In this document: positions 52,507 through 61,289 of the stretch, in pieces | Position numbering within the stretch: position 1 is the first letter of the stretch | Layout of the letters: each line of letters opens with the position of its first letter | DNA from: an uncultured Alphaproteobacteria bacterium | GTDB lineage: Bacteria; Pseudomonadota; Alphaproteobacteria; Rs-D84 | DNA length: 64,000 nt | Reading direction: 5' to 3' | NCBI GenBank assembly: GCA_937888635.1 | Contig: CALARG010000004.1 | Coordinates: 1-64,000, forward strand | Program-made: the position numbers and the translations under genes | Notes under the pieces: generated by a model | What the model was told of the DNA's origin: nothing | The model's database searches: none | Seen by the model: only the letters and a program-made list of their open reading frames with translations

Positions 52507-54156
52507 TTGCTTTAACAATGTTTTTGCCATTGTTATAGATTCAGGCGTTATTTCAGCACCACTGATTATTCGTGCGATTTCATTTATGCGTTCGTCAGAT
52601 TTTATTTCGCATACACTGGTTGTGGTTTTTTCATCGTGAACCGACTTTGATATTTTAAAGTGCCGGTCAGCAAAGCCTGCAACCTGGGCAGAATGCGTTA
52701 TAACCAATGCCTGGGATTGGTGCGCCAGACGATTAAGGCGCGCCCCGACCGCAGACGCAGTGGCACCACTGATACCGGTATCAATTTCATCAAAAACAAA
52801 CGAACACATATCGTCTGTGCCGGTTAAAACAACACGCATTGCCAGCATTAAACGCGCCAATTCACCACCTGATGCCGCCCGATGCAGGGGCGCAAATGGC
52901 GAACCAGGATTTGTCTTTATCATAAATGTAATGTCGTCCGTACCGGTTGATGATGCATCAGTTGCGTTGATTTCAACCATAAAATCAGCAGACCCCAGTT
53001 TTAAATCAGGCAATTCACGCAGTAATGCATCGCGCAATATATTGGCGCCATGGACGCGCGCATTATGCAATTGTGTGGCAGATGCATCAAAATCAGCCCG
53101 CGCCACCTTTAACGCGGCAGATAATTTTTGTAATTGCGCATCCGAATTATCAATCGCATCAAGTTGTGCAGACATTTTTTCCAGTAATGCCGGCAGTTCG
53201 TCCGCAGGCGTGCGATGTTTGCGTGACGCAGCACGAATTGCGAACAGTCGTTCTTCTATTGCGTCCATGTCATCCATATCGGATACTTCGGCGGTTAATG
53301 AATCAGATATTTGCGCAACGGTTTCTGCAATCTGGTACAATTTATCAATTTGTTCTGAATACGGGTTTTCATCGCCTTTGATTCTTTGTAATATGTGTGC
53401 GACCGCAAACAGTTGCGAATCAATTGAATTGCCACGCGGCGATAGGGCCTGTTGAGCCTCGGTCAAAATGGCGGCGTTTTTTTCGGCATTCATCATATTG
53501 GCGCGACGGGTTGCCAGTTCTTCTTCTTCGCCGGGTTGAACATTCAGATTACGCAATTCTGCGACATTGTGTTCTAAAAATTCGCGTTCAGATTCACTGC
53601 GTGCCAGCATTTCTTGCAACTGGGCCAATTGTTTTTTTGTTGTGTTATATAGCGAATATTTTTCTTTAACTTGTTCCAACAACTGTTTGTAATCAGGTAT
53701 ATTATTTTGCAAAAACAAATCCAGCGTCGGACGGTGCGTTGACTGATTTAACAATGTATGATTTGCAAATTGGCCATGTATTTCAACCAAACTGTCGCCA
53801 ACCGACTTTAATGTCTTTACAGACACCGGCACATCATTAATCCACGCCCTGCTTTTACCATCGGCTGACAATGTACGACGCAGAATCAGACCGTCTGAAC
53901 AATCAATATCATTTTCTGCCAATATGTTTTTAACCGCGTTTGGCACCATATCAAATTCAGCCGTTGCAGACGCTGTGTCGCAACCGTGGCGTACCAACCC
54001 CGCATCAGAACGCGCGCCCAACGCCAGCGACAGCGCATCCATCAAAATACTTTTGCCCGCACCCGTTTCCCCGGTCAGCACATTCAGTCCCGCACCGAAT
54101 TCCAGATTCAGTTTTTCAATTAAAACAATATTTGAAATATTTAAACCAACTAACAT
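52504..54156 (-). CDS. recN: DNA repair protein RecN
   Basis: SMC-like ATPase that acts early at double-strand breaks. Walker A is GETGAGKSIL (about 28-37), the middle (150-380) is coiled coil, and the C-terminal half has the signature region GGELARLMLAMR and Walker B FVFDEIDTGISG. The length (550) is normal. It is the last gene of a minus-strand operon with an AddA-type helicase and nuclease domain, all three concerned with double-strand breaks. Confidence 0.97.
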   Translation of the reverse strand: MLVGLNISNIVLIEKLNLEFGAGLNVLTGETGAGKSILMDALSLALGARSDAGLVRHGCDTASATAEFDMVPNAVKNILAENDIDCSDGLILRRTLSADGKSRAWINDVPVSVKTLKSVGDSLVEIHGQFANHTLLNQSTHRPTLDLFLQNNIPDYKQLLEQVKEKYSLYNTTKKQLAQLQEMLARSESEREFLEHNVAELRNLNVQPGEEEELATRRANMMNAEKNAAILTEAQQALSPRGNSIDSQLFAVAHILQRIKGDENPYSEQIDKLYQIAETVAQISDSLTAEVSDMDDMDAIEERLFAIRAASRKHRTPADELPALLEKMSAQLDAIDNSDAQLQKLSAALKVARADFDASATQLHNARVHGANILRDALLRELPDLKLGSADFMVEINATDASSTGTDDITFMIKTNPGSPFAPLHRAASGGELARLMLAMRVVLTGTDDMCSFVFDEIDTGISGATASAVGARLNRLAHQSQALVITHSAQVAGFADRHFKISKSVHDEKTTTSVCEIKSDERINEIARIISGAEITPESITMAKTLLKQ

Positions 54157-54178
54157 GCCTGGATTATAGCCATTTTAC

Positions 54179-54619
54179 TTATATTTTTTCCAGCGAAAAA
54201 TCATGCGTCCATAAAATATAGCCTTTGATTGCATAATCCGGATAAACCGCATGCAACAAGGCGATATATTCGCGAACCTGGAAAATATATTTGTCGCGAT
54301 TAATCGTTTTGTCTATGTCTGTTTTATAATCCAGCACAGACACCGTCTTGTCTGATGCGTTTACAACCAATCGGTCAATGCGACGACTGATAAAACGCCC
54401 TTTTATCGTGCCGGCAATTGGAACCTCGGTTTTGGCAGATACGCAAAAGAAAGGCAGCAATTCGGATTTTGCAGAAATACGCGCAACCACATCTGGGTCG
54501 CCCGATGTTTTATCGGCTTCAATCATGACCCGTTGCAATCTTTTATGCATTTGGGTGCCGGCATCGGTTGCAAAACGCGTGCGTTCACACTGATTTAAAA
54601 TGTCATGCAATGTCTTCAT
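54179..54619 (-). CDS. Separate AddA-type nuclease domain (PD-(D/E)XK)
   Basis: A 146-residue protein with the ordered RecB/AddA nuclease motifs: GTQMH (His25), Glu65 in KTEVPI, RRIDRL (Asp82), LDYKTD (Asp97, Lys99) and QVREY (Gln114, Tyr118). In most alphaproteobacteria this domain is the C-terminus of AddA. Here it is its own gene in another frame, and its start lies 17 bases inside the 3' end of the helicase gene. The helicase ends cleanly and this piece has its own ATG. This may be a stable gene split, an old frameshift, or a site of programmed frameshifting. Confidence 0.85.
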   Translation of the reverse strand: MKTLHDILNQCERTRFATDAGTQMHKRLQRVMIEADKTSGDPDVVARISAKSELLPFFCVSAKTEVPIAGTIKGRFISRRIDRLVVNASDKTVSVLDYKTDIDKTINRDKYIFQVREYIALLHAVYPDYAIKGYILWTHDFSLEKI

Positions 54620-57221
54620 TTGTTATCCTGATAAATTCTGGGGCGTCAGAGCCTGCAAAAACACGCCATAATTGGGTGTGCCATGCGTTTTCTGGGGCGT
54701 TCTTGTGCGGCGTATAGCCATATATATACAATTCGTCACGCGCACGTGTCATTGCCACATACAGCAAACGATAATATTCTGCCATACGCACATGCATTAA
54801 GTTGTCGCGTGCATCGGCAGATTCACCAACCTGGGCCCCACGCGGTGTCCACAACCATACAGGCATATCATTGCGCGATTCAATCGGCAATATATTTTCA
54901 GACTTTGGCGTGCGCACGGTGTCAATCAAGAACACAACACGCGATTCCAGCCCCTTGCTGCCGTGTACGGTCACAATACGAACGCCGGCGGACGCGTCCA
55001 TGTCGCGCTTTATCTCGCTGGCACCGGTTATAAACCATTTTAAGAAATGATGCAAAGTTCCGGGCTGGGTTCGTTCGTACGACAAGCATATTGTCATAAA
55101 TTCTTCCAGCGGATCAATTACCTGATCGCCCAGGGCCGAAATAAATTTATGACGCGTATCATTTGTGCTTAGCACATACGAAAAGAATGTATAGGCGGAC
55201 GCCGTTTCGGACAAATTCTTGATATCTGTTAGTTGTTTGTAAATATCGGGTCGTTCGTTTTCTAAGATTTCAAAAACAGTTATTGGGGTTGCGGCTTTAT
55301 CTTCGCGTTTGCGCGCACTGTTTATGTCATTTTTTATTTTGCACAAATCAAAAATATCATGTTCGGTCAAATAGAAAAAAGGACTTTTTAATACACAACA
55401 TAAACTAAAATCATCCGTCGGATTCAGGCACCAACGAACCAGATTTAACATGTCACGAATGGCCGGATAGTTTGGCAAAACGATGCGGTCACTGCCCGCA
55501 ACATCTATGCCGCGTTTTTTCAACTGATAAATCAGAGGCGCCGCCATCGGGTTGCGCTGTTGCACCAACACCATAATATCGCCGGCCGTGTATTTGCCAG
55601 AATCAATTAACATCTTTATTCTGTCGGCAATTGTGGCCGCATATTGATCAATCGTTGTGTCGGCGTCTTGTTTTGCGGTCAACGCATGTAATTCAACAGC
55701 GCCAGGCGCATCAATACGAAAGCATTTGTGCGGATTGTTTGCAAAATCAGATATCGCAATTACCGTATCATCTGCAAAGAAACGATCAACGGTATTTAAT
55801 ACCGGTAAAGCAGAGCGAAAACTCTGTGCCAGGGGCACTTCACGAATGGTACGCACATTGTTTTCAATTTGTTTAGATATAACTTCGCGACTGTACGCAA
55901 ATGCCGCAGGATCTGCACCCTGAAAGCCGTAAATTGACTGTTTAGTATCACCAACAACAAACAGCGAATGCGGCATATCGCCCGTGTCACCTTCGGTAAA
56001 AAAGTCACCAGACAGCATTCGCAATATATCCCATTGTAATGGCGATGTGTCCTGGGCTTCGTCCACCAAAATATGCGACAGCGACACATCCAATTGAGAC
56101 AACACCCACCCCATTGTTTCACGATTAGAAAACAATTTACGGGTATAAAGTATCAAATCTTCAAAATCCAGCAGATTGCGCGCACGTTTTTCATCCCTGT
56201 ATCGCGTTGCAAACGCTGCGGACAAATCAAATAAAGCCATCGTGTCCGCAAACACCAAAGCGTTGGTATTATACAGATTTTGGTCGTATACACGCTGTTG
56301 CTCGGCGGACAAATATTCTTTTTTTGAAACGACGGATTTTTTGTTGCCTTCGGCCGTTAAGTATGCAGATTTATATTCTTCAAAATCTATTGTTTTATCA
56401 ATATACTGTTTTGTTAGATTAATAATTTCCGTTAAGTACTTTGCCGGCTTTTTTGATGTTTTTTGTTCATCAGATGCTAAATCTATGATTTTTTGCAACA
56501 AAACTGGGTCAGCCACAGTATTTTTTGCCGAATCTATATTTAAAAACTTTTTAGTTGTATCAATAAAGTATTCGCGATATTTAACAATGTTTTCAATTTG
56601 AAAAAAATGTTTATATTGCGCGCTTAATATCGCCAACAGGTCAGTCATATATGTTTCAGAAACACGACCGACAATATGCGCAAAGGCATCATAAACACGA
56701 CCGTCTGAAGTTGGGGAATTTATCAGTTTATCAAACGCATCTTGCAATAATATGCGTTGAGCACTGTCGGACACCAGTAACCATGATGGCGATACGCCCG
56801 CCTCTATCGGGAAACGATGCAATATTTCTTCACAAAAACCGTGAAGAGTTTTTATTTTTAGCATTTCAGGCGCATCAATATATCGGAAAAATATTTCACG
56901 CGCATGCGCAATGTCTGAATCTGTTATCGGGCGCGACAATGCAACCCCGTCCAGCATTTCTGCCAATTCATCATCAGATGCCAGCGCCCATTTTCGCAAT
57001 GCGACCAATATACGATTACGCATCTCGCCCGCCCCGGCATTGGTGTATGTCAGGCACAATATTCCCGTAGCCGCACAATCAGGACTGCGAAATAAAATAC
57101 GCAGTAAACGCTGGACCAGGACACTGGTTTTACCGGTACCTGCATTTGCCTGGACCCATACATTCTCGCGCGGGTTGGCCGCACAATCTTGTTCAGGGGA
57201 AAGAGTGTGTTTTTTTGTCAT
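54603..57221 (-). CDS. addA: AddA-like UvrD/Rep helicase lacking the fused nuclease
   Basis: Superfamily 1A helicase of double-strand-break processing. Motif I is VQANAGTGKTSVLVQR (23-38), motif Ia CLTYTNAGAGEM, motif II ILVDEAQDTSPLQW, motif III FVVGDTKQSIYGFQGA, and motifs V and VI are VRIVTVHGSKGLESRVVFL and RLLYVAMTRARDELYIYG (each given in part). It ends at residue 872, where a normal AddA (about 1,150) continues into the nuclease. The partner AddB is not adjacent although addB usually is. The first gene of the addA-nuclease-recN operon. Confidence 0.9.
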   Translation of the reverse strand: MTKKHTLSPEQDCAANPRENVWVQANAGTGKTSVLVQRLLRILFRSPDCAATGILCLTYTNAGAGEMRNRILVALRKWALASDDELAEMLDGVALSRPITDSDIAHAREIFFRYIDAPEMLKIKTLHGFCEEILHRFPIEAGVSPSWLLVSDSAQRILLQDAFDKLINSPTSDGRVYDAFAHIVGRVSETYMTDLLAILSAQYKHFFQIENIVKYREYFIDTTKKFLNIDSAKNTVADPVLLQKIIDLASDEQKTSKKPAKYLTEIINLTKQYIDKTIDFEEYKSAYLTAEGNKKSVVSKKEYLSAEQQRVYDQNLYNTNALVFADTMALFDLSAAFATRYRDEKRARNLLDFEDLILYTRKLFSNRETMGWVLSQLDVSLSHILVDEAQDTSPLQWDILRMLSGDFFTEGDTGDMPHSLFVVGDTKQSIYGFQGADPAAFAYSREVISKQIENNVRTIREVPLAQSFRSALPVLNTVDRFFADDTVIAISDFANNPHKCFRIDAPGAVELHALTAKQDADTTIDQYAATIADRIKMLIDSGKYTAGDIMVLVQQRNPMAAPLIYQLKKRGIDVAGSDRIVLPNYPAIRDMLNLVRWCLNPTDDFSLCCVLKSPFFYLTEHDIFDLCKIKNDINSARKREDKAATPITVFEILENERPDIYKQLTDIKNLSETASAYTFFSYVLSTNDTRHKFISALGDQVIDPLEEFMTICLSYERTQPGTLHHFLKWFITGASEIKRDMDASAGVRIVTVHGSKGLESRVVFLIDTVRTPKSENILPIESRNDMPVWLWTPRGAQVGESADARDNLMHVRMAEYYRLLYVAMTRARDELYIYGYTPHKNAPENAWHTQLWRVFAGSDAPEFIRITNEDIA

Positions 57222-57312
57222 TTCTGCCCTTGCATTATCAATTAGATTTTAGTATAAATCCAAAAGAACTGCAAGATTTATAAAATCAGCATGTCTATAG
57301 GGGAGAAAGGAA

Positions 57313-59238
57313 ATGGAAATCACACAAACTTGGCTAATTATCAGCAGTATTTTCGCAGGATTATTTTTTATTACACTGATGGTTTTGTTCTTTGTTTCGC
57401 GCAAAACACAAAAGGTTATGCAATCATTGCTGACCATTATAACACGACCAGAGCGCGCAAAAATCGCCGATGCAACCCGGGTACTAAATACCATTTTAGC
57501 CGATGAAATTTACAAAATTGAACAAAGTTTCCAGACAATGCGCGACACGCTGAATGCGCAAATCGCATCTGCAGATGAATTAAAAAAAATATTGGGCGAA
57601 CAAAATGAAAAATTAGTCACATTGGCAGATGACGCAACAAAAAAACTGGCCAATATGTCGGGGCGTTTGGACAACACAGTTGCAGGACTGGGGAACATTG
57701 TGGAATCTCAATCATGGAAGGATGTAGAAAATTCAACAGACCGATTCAGCAATACTGTAAACGATCTGTTGGGGCGGATTGATGGCACCAGCCAAGATGT
57801 GACAGAACGCACAACACAAATACAGACACAGATTGATTCTTGGATTGAAAGCGAAAAGGAATTATCTGCACATCTGAAAAACGAATTTAGCAATAACGAA
57901 CAACAGATGAAGACAATTATCGGCGAGGCTGAAAATACACAAAACAAATTGTCTGAATTGGCAAAATCTACGACCGACGGATTTAATGAGGTAAAGACAG
58001 CCGCCGCAAACTATGAAGATATTATGGTGCGCAACGACAGATTGCTGGATGGGTATCTGGAAAAACTGGATTTGTTCGGCAAACAATCCAAGAAGCAACT
58101 GACAGGCCAGATGAACACATTAACAAATACTGCAAATGTTGTTGCCGGACAGGTACGATTGGCCGAGTCTTCTATTGACAAACAAACACAGCGACTGACA
58201 GACGCGGTTGAAACATTGATGTCTTCGGCGACAGCCACAGAAAATTCAGTTCGCGGAATATCATCGGAATTGGCAACGCTGACCAACAGATTTGATGGCG
58301 AAATTAAGGAATTTGCAACAGGCGTTGTATCAGAATTAAAGACTGTGTCTGGCGTTGCAAACGCAACACTGGAAAACACCAAAACCGCGGCAAGTGCGTT
58401 CAGTGAATCCGTCAAGGCGATGGCAACAGGCGTGCGCGAAACACTGATTGAAATGAATACTGCGCACACACAATTGTCGGGACAATCGGCGAATCTGATT
58501 AAGATGTCAAATGACACAACCGCACAATTGCAACCGCTGTCCGCGCTGATTGAACGGTATTATTCCGCCCTGCCCGACCTGTCACGCGGCAGTGTAGAAG
58601 CCAGTGCAACATTGGAAAAAATTGTCACCAGTTTGAATGAAAAACTGAATCTGATGAATGCGACGGTTGCAGAATCTACGACTGCGATTTCTGAATCTGC
58701 GGTAAAATTAGAAGATTTGGCCGGCGCATCGCGTCAGCAAATGATTGATTTGATGTCTGACTATGCCAAGGCGGTAAATACAATGCAGACATTAAATAAA
58801 CAGATGATGGTCGCGCGCGCGTCTGCGCCAATGGACGCAATCAAAACCGCCCCAACAGAAATCTTTGGCCATGTCAGCGGACAAGATTTTCTGAACCAAA
58901 GCGAAAAAATGTTTGATAAATTGCATGAACTGTCCATGGATTTAACACGGGCGGTTGGCGCAGAAATACCAGATGTTGTGTGGAAAAAATACCACAGTGG
59001 TGACAAAACAATCTTTTCAAAATGGTTGGCCAAGATGCTGAATGCGGCAGAAAAGAAGCAAGTGCGCGATATGATGAAGAACGACGCCGTATTTCGTTCC
59101 CAGGCCACACAATTTGTTCGCAGTTTTGACAAGATTTTAACCGGCGCACAACAAACAGACGCGCCTGACAAAACATCTGCAACATTAATCAAGACCGAAC
59201 CAGGTCAGATATATATAATATTGAAGAATTATGTCTAA
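57313..59238 (+). CDS. Membrane-anchored coiled-coil protein, 641 residues
   Basis: An N-terminal membrane helix (about 7-28) is followed by a long coiled-coil-rich part (about 50-500) with many Thr, Asn, Glu and Ser residues, then a compact C-terminal helical domain (about 520-620). That domain has FGHVSGQDFLNQSEKMFDKL and then DVVWKKYHSGDKTIFSKWL. The VWKKYHSGD-type C-terminus occurs in other large alphaproteobacterial coiled-coil proteins, as I recall; no function is established. It resembles structural or chemotaxis-like linkers but has no methyl-accepting signature. It is divergent from addA with a GGAGAAAGGA ribosome site. Confidence 0.8.
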   Translation: MEITQTWLIISSIFAGLFFITLMVLFFVSRKTQKVMQSLLTIITRPERAKIADATRVLNTILADEIYKIEQSFQTMRDTLNAQIASADELKKILGEQNEKLVTLADDATKKLANMSGRLDNTVAGLGNIVESQSWKDVENSTDRFSNTVNDLLGRIDGTSQDVTERTTQIQTQIDSWIESEKELSAHLKNEFSNNEQQMKTIIGEAENTQNKLSELAKSTTDGFNEVKTAAANYEDIMVRNDRLLDGYLEKLDLFGKQSKKQLTGQMNTLTNTANVVAGQVRLAESSIDKQTQRLTDAVETLMSSATATENSVRGISSELATLTNRFDGEIKEFATGVVSELKTVSGVANATLENTKTAASAFSESVKAMATGVRETLIEMNTAHTQLSGQSANLIKMSNDTTAQLQPLSALIERYYSALPDLSRGSVEASATLEKIVTSLNEKLNLMNATVAESTTAISESAVKLEDLAGASRQQMIDLMSDYAKAVNTMQTLNKQMMVARASAPMDAIKTAPTEIFGHVSGQDFLNQSEKMFDKLHELSMDLTRAVGAEIPDVVWKKYHSGDKTIFSKWLAKMLNAAEKKQVRDMMKNDAVFRSQATQFVRSFDKILTGAQQTDAPDKTSATLIKTEPGQIYIILKNYV

Positions 59239-59243
59239 ATACC

Positions 59244-59266
59244 CCGCCCAATGTGGCGGTTTTTTT
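59244..59266 (+). terminator. Terminator after the coiled-coil gene
   Basis: CCGCC and GGCGG around CAATGT, followed by seven T residues. Confidence 0.85.
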
Positions 59267-59293
59267 ATTATGATAATATTTCTATATTTACAA

Positions 59294-59323
59294 TTGACAC
59301 AGCCCGGGAACTTTTGTTAAAAT
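59294..59323 (+). promoter_or_regulatory. Promoter of the structured leader
   Basis: TTGACA (59294-59299), 18-base spacer and TAAAAT (59318-59323). Transcription should start near 59330, about 320 bases before the next large gene. Confidence 0.65.
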
Positions 59324-59329
59324 AATCAT

Positions 59330-59651
59330 GTCGCGATGTGTTGTCGTGATGGGGTGTAGTGACCTCTGCCATAGCGTCGGAATACATACTTGTGGCGCAT
59401 ATTATGCGCTGTTTTTATTATAAGACCGACGAAAAACTCCTGATCCCGGGTCAGGAGGGTTGCGAATATAATGAATAAGCACACAATTCTATGGATTGTC
59501 ACTAACCTCCTGACCACTTTGAATTTAATTCTGGTGGTTTTTTTTGTTGTGGTGATGCGACCCATTTTAATGACCCGTTGTGGTTATTAAAATACACTCT
59601 ATTCACAATCCGCATCACCACCAAGATTTGAACAGAAAGGGAGAGATTCGT
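59330..59651 (+). promoter_or_regulatory. Structured 5' leader, candidate attenuator or riboswitch
   Basis: Helices visible: CGTCGG/CCGACG (59375-59380, 59426-59431) enclosing GCGCAT/ATGCGC (59395-59400, 59404-59409); CTCCTGA/TCAGGAG (59437-59443, 59451-59457); the alternative GGTCAGGAGG/CCTCCTGACC (59449-59458, 59506-59515); and ACCAC/GTGGT (59513-59517, 59534-59538) followed directly by eight T. The last three overlap and exclude one another, as antiterminator and terminator helices do. Another 11-bp helix pairs 59549-59559 with 59611-59621. I recognise no known riboswitch class. A 39-codon reading frame (59471-59590) overlaps the switch. Confidence 0.55.
59471..59590 (+). CDS. Possible 39-residue membrane peptide in the leader
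   Basis: The reading frame encodes a single hydrophobic helix (TLNLILVVFFVVVM) with a short charged start (MNKHT). AGGAGG lies at 59453-59458, 12 bases before the ATG, a long spacing. It could be a leader peptide whose translation controls the downstream hairpin, a small membrane protein, or chance. Its sequence overlaps the terminator-like hairpin, so coding and structural constraints coincide. Confidence 0.35.
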   Translation: MNKHTILWIVTNLLTTLNLILVVFFVVVMRPILMTRCGY

Positions 59652-60584
59652 ATGCCATACGATTTTAAGAAATTTATATTTTCCGTATCATTGTGCGCCA
59701 TGTTGGCGGTCAACCCGGTATTGGCAACCGCACCAACAAACGATGAAGACCTGGGCACAACGCATGATGTATATGTTGAATCAACATTAAACCAGGCAAC
59801 AAATGGTATTGCGGGTGTCAGTTATGTAAATCGTATGGTAAATGCGGCGGGCAACGCCGCCGATGCGGCCGAAGCACATGCAGCCGCCGCAGGCGCACAT
59901 GCCTTAAGTGCCGCCCAATCCGCAGACGAGGCGCACAAGGTTTTGGCAGATAAAGTTAATATTGACCAGGGTGAAAACAAGAAAAATCTGGCCATGGTGA
60001 CGGATGATAAAGGGACGGTCTATGCGGGGTATGTTGCGCCAGGTATGATTGCCGACGGTGGCAAGATAGACGATGTTAAAACCAGTCCATATTCAGGTTT
60101 TGTTTTATGGAGTGATCGTGACGGTAATGTGTCATGGAAAACTGTGGATAATGAAGTTCTTGCCAGTGGCGCGGTAACGGCAAGTAGAATTGCCGATGGT
60201 GCGGTGGGTGCTGATAAATTATCTGCTGGTATTCCTGATGATTTTTCTAGTACGGGTTTTTTGGCATATTCTGGCATTGATGGTGATGATAAAGGAGGAA
60301 TGATATGGCGCCAGGTTTGGGCCGATGATATTGCCGATAGTGCGGTGACATTAGATAAAATTGCCGCAGAAAAATATGAACAACCCCAAAGCACCGCAGG
60401 CACTGATGGTGTATTATTAACATGGTCAATGTCCGGCGACACCAATCAGCTTCAATGGCGCAAAATTCGCGCAGGCGATATAGGTGATGGTGCGGTGACG
60501 ATTGAAAAAACCGAAGGTGTTGTTGGTATGGTGCCGGTGGGCTCAGCAGACGCCACCACATATGGGCAATTTTGGATTGAATAG
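59652..60584 (+). CDS. Secreted protein with tail-fibre-like repeats (310 residues)
   Basis: The start at 59652 follows GGGAGAG and gives a signal peptide ending NPVLA (about residue 25). Residues 75-105 are an Ala-rich helix (AADAAEAHAAAAGAHALSAA). The rest has repeats of the form D-I/R-I-A-D-G/S-A-V-T-x-x-K: ASRIADGAVGADKLSAG, DDIADSAVTLDKIAA and AGDIGDGAVTIEK. Such repeats occur in phage tail fibres and other trimeric fibrous proteins, so it may be a fibrous surface protein. No anchor or capsid-related neighbour is present, so I do not call a prophage. Expression probably depends on the preceding structured leader. Confidence 0.8.
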   Translation: MPYDFKKFIFSVSLCAMLAVNPVLATAPTNDEDLGTTHDVYVESTLNQATNGIAGVSYVNRMVNAAGNAADAAEAHAAAAGAHALSAAQSADEAHKVLADKVNIDQGENKKNLAMVTDDKGTVYAGYVAPGMIADGGKIDDVKTSPYSGFVLWSDRDGNVSWKTVDNEVLASGAVTASRIADGAVGADKLSAGIPDDFSSTGFLAYSGIDGDDKGGMIWRQVWADDIADSAVTLDKIAAEKYEQPQSTAGTDGVLLTWSMSGDTNQLQWRKIRAGDIGDGAVTIEKTEGVVGMVPVGSADATTYGQFWIE

Positions 60585-60644
60585 GTTATGGCAGTGGTTA
60601 GTGGTTGAAAAATTATATATAACAACAATACAAAAAAATAAAAT

Positions 60645-60670
60645 AAAGGGGGCGGTTTATCGCCCCTTTA
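60645..60670. terminator. Terminator shared with smpB
   Basis: AAAGGGGGCG and CGCCCCTTT with one bulged base. It overlaps the last codons of smpB and lies between convergent genes. Confidence 0.6.
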
Positions 60671-61127
60671 AAATTCGTGCCTTGTTTTTATCCCATTCGC
60701 GTTGTTTTATTGTTTCGCGCTTGTCTACCTTGTTCTTACCATAGCCAACGCCCAGCAAAACCTTTAATTTACCCCGATTGTTAAAATATAACTTTAACGG
60801 CACAATTGTTGCGCCTTTTTCCTGTAATTTTCCAATCAGGCGGTTTATTTGATTGCGGTGCAACAACAGTTGGCGACTGCGCCGTTCATCAAAATTTACA
60901 ATACGCGCCGCCGTGGGCAGTTTTTGAATTTCAACACCCGCCAGAAACAGATTGTCGCCACGACGCTGAACAAAACCGTCAACAATCGTTACCAGGCCAT
61001 ATCGTATTGATTTTATTTCAGCCCCGGTTAATGACAAACCAGCCTCTATCGTATCATCAATAGAGTAATTAAATCGCGCCTTGCGATTTTCTGAAACCTG
61101 ACCTGATTTTATAATTTGTCTTGCCAT
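60657..61127 (-). CDS. smpB: SsrA-binding protein SmpB
   Basis: Binds tmRNA and delivers it to stalled ribosomes in trans-translation. The OB-fold core is clear: NRKARFNYSIDDTIEAGLSLTG near residue 15, then EIKSIRYG, and the later KLYFNNRGKLKVLLGVGYGKN segment. The basic C-terminal tail KRETIKQREWDKNKARILK enters the decoding centre. The length (156) is typical. The tmRNA gene itself is not seen in this window. Confidence 0.97.
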   Translation of the reverse strand: MARQIIKSGQVSENRKARFNYSIDDTIEAGLSLTGAEIKSIRYGLVTIVDGFVQRRGDNLFLAGVEIQKLPTAARIVNFDERRSRQLLLHRNQINRLIGKLQEKGATIVPLKLYFNNRGKLKVLLGVGYGKNKVDKRETIKQREWDKNKARILKGR

Positions 61128-61237
61128 AATGCGCCAATTCTACAACAAAACCCCAGCAATTGCAAATTTTTAAGTTATTTATCAGATGATTTTTATTCCC
61201 CTTGCTTTATGTCGCCAAAAATGTAAAAATTAAATCA

Positions 61238-61262
61238 GGTTCTTGTTGGATTTATCAGAACC
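61238..61262 (+). promoter_or_regulatory. Hairpin in the cold-shock gene leader
   Basis: GGTTCT (61238-61243) and AGAACC (61257-61262) can pair in the untranslated region upstream of the cold-shock gene. Structured leaders are common for such genes; this one is short. Confidence 0.35.
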
Positions 61263-61289
61263 ATAACTGCATAAGGAAAGGATAGGATT

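Noticed and set aside
59330..59440. SRP RNA, tmRNA or 6S RNA
   Set aside because: The conserved SRP GGAA-tetraloop region, the tmRNA tRNA-like ends and the 6S open-bubble layout are not present.
59326..59565. 79-residue minus-strand frame in the leader region
   Set aside because: It runs antisense through the structured leader, lacks a convincing ribosome site and gives no recognisable protein.
59652..60584. Prophage remnant
   Set aside because: Only the tail-fibre-like repeat suggests it. The protein has a Sec signal peptide and no integrase, portal, capsid or lysis gene is nearby.
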